Below are positions 17,070 through 17,634 of a DNA stretch of 17,634 nucleotides, in pieces. Under the pieces are notes generated by a model. That model was not told the DNA's origin. It saw nothing but the letters and a program-made list of their open reading frames with translations, and made no database searches. This stretch comes from an uncultured Lachnospiraceae bacterium (GTDB lineage: Bacteria > Bacillota > Clostridia > Lachnospirales > Lachnospiraceae). The translations under genes and the position numbers were made by a program. Every line of letters begins with the position of its first letter. Positions within the stretch are counted from its first letter, which is position 1. The DNA is taken from NCBI GenBank assembly GCA_948438565.1, contig CAOJLW010000010.1, forward strand, positions 1 through 17,634, written 5' to 3'.

Positions 17070-17080
17070 GCCATGATCTG

Positions 17081-17634
17081 TCAATTTGAAAATGATAAAT
17101 TGCTTTCTTCCACGTGTACATAAGCAATGGACGCAGTACGGTAGGTTACCTCAACCTGCCGACTGGCCTCGCGCTGCCGAAAACAGGCGTCAATCCTGCT
17201 AATCGCAATCGGACATTCTTCCTTTCGGATCCCGGTCAGCAGCACCAAAAACTGACTTGCATTGTAGCGCGTAAAAAAATCGCCGCGGCGCAAAGCCTCC
17301 TGAATCGCCTCTGACAGCTTATCGGACACCTCCTTCATCCGTTCCGGATGTCCGGCAATCTTTTTTCTGGAGTCAGAAATGGTGCAAAGCATCAGGTAAA
17401 TAGACTGACCGGAGCGCTCCATGACACGTACCGCCATATGATAGCTGTCCACAAAGCTGGGATATGAACAGTAATAGGCGCCGGATAATCCAGCCTCTTC
17501 CTGCAAGCTCTTTTGAATCTCATCAAAATCCATAACATCCAACTGCACATGGCTGCTCATACGCTGAAAAAACTCTGTCATGCGTTCTGACGGCGGCACA
17601 TCCAGTTCATCATAATACATGGCTTCGGTTTTTT
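17081..17634 (-). CDS. BTAD transcriptional regulator with degenerate GGDEF domain, 3' part
   Basis: The gene is open at the right edge; the frame continues upstream of the first methionine (KTEAMYYDELDV...), so that methionine is internal. YYDELDVPPSERMTEFF matches the end of a bacterial transcriptional activator (BTAD) domain, normally preceded by a DNA-binding domain. The remainder resembles a GGDEF fold: helix ERMKEVSDKLSEAIQEAL, then RRGDFFTRYNASQFLVLLTG, then a C-terminal helix and strands. The signature GGDEF is replaced by NASQF, so cyclase activity is not expected; it may serve as a sensor or dimerisation module. Position just upstream of the fibre genes, in the same orientation and separated by a terminator, suggests it controls them. 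The control role is inferred. Confidence 0.8.
   Translation of the reverse strand, partial: KTEAMYYDELDVPPSERMTEFFQRMSSHVQLDVMDFDEIQKSLQEEAGLSGAYYCSYPSFVDSYHMAVRVMERSGQSIYLMLCTISDSRKKIAGHPERMKEVSDKLSEAIQEALRRGDFFTRYNASQFLVLLTGIRKEECPIAISRIDACFRQREASRQVEVTYRTASIAYVHVEESNLSFSN

Larger units (their letters stand above)
16801..17080. other. AT-rich control region between regulator and fibre operon
   Basis: These 280 bp hold the regulator's terminator (17023-17069), a perfect inverted repeat (16950-16996) and AT-rich sequence upstream of the fibre genes. The octamer TTGTATGA occurs twice in the minus sense (16923-16930 and 16885-16892), and an inverted TTGTATG lies at 16826-16832. The operon promoter is probably here, for example near TATGAT at about 16924-16929. 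However, no convincing -35 is visible, so I do not mark one. No separate gene is seen. Confidence 0.6.

Noticed and set aside
1..17634. CRISPR array, insertion sequence, tRNA or prophage genes
   Set aside because: No regularly spaced direct repeats, transposase, integrase or tRNA-like cloverleaf was seen on either strand.

Overview
The window looks like a chromosomal segment of a Gram-positive, moderate-GC Clostridia, most likely Lachnospiraceae-like. This rests on purine-rich Shine-Dalgarno sites, LPxTG-type sorting signals, class C sortases, SipW-type signal peptides and a BTAD/degenerate-GGDEF regulator. No rRNA, tRNA or housekeeping gene is present, so the taxon is an inference. Every convincing gene lies on the minus strand, so the locus reads from right to left.

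At the right edge (17081-17634) is the 3' part of a transcriptional regulator with the end of a BTAD domain and a degenerate GGDEF domain. It is closed by a strong intrinsic terminator (17023-17069). A 280-bp AT-rich spacer follows, holding a perfect 19-bp inverted repeat and TTGTATGA repeats. Next come an unrecognised cytosolic-looking protein (16252-16800), a 67-residue secreted peptide (16000-16203), and a 2684-residue secreted adhesin-like protein without a wall anchor (7920-15974). After these are a four-repeat pilin with an LPDSG sorting signal (5660-7852), a major pilin with LPSTG (3844-5457), and two class C sortases (2644-3744 and 1772-2647). The left end holds an FctA/Spy0128-like subunit without an anchor (774-1763) and two SipW-dependent TasA/CalY-like proteins (224-760 and the partial 1-227). 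The last six genes are tightly spaced or overlap by ATGA.

The genes read as one surface-fibre programme. The sortases would polymerise and anchor the LPSTG and LPDSG pilins. The giant protein would be a tip or matrix adhesin. The anchorless FctA-like and TasA/CalY-like proteins would add accessory or amyloid-like matrix subunits. A SipW-type peptidase is expected but not seen; it may lie beyond the left edge. Two strong hairpins without U-tracts, one after the major pilin gene and one between the SD and start codon of the LPDSG pilin, suggest post-transcriptional control of subunit ratios. The most unusual points are the sortase-pilus plus TasA-type combination, the giant anchorless adhesin, and the hairpin inside the ribosome-binding region.
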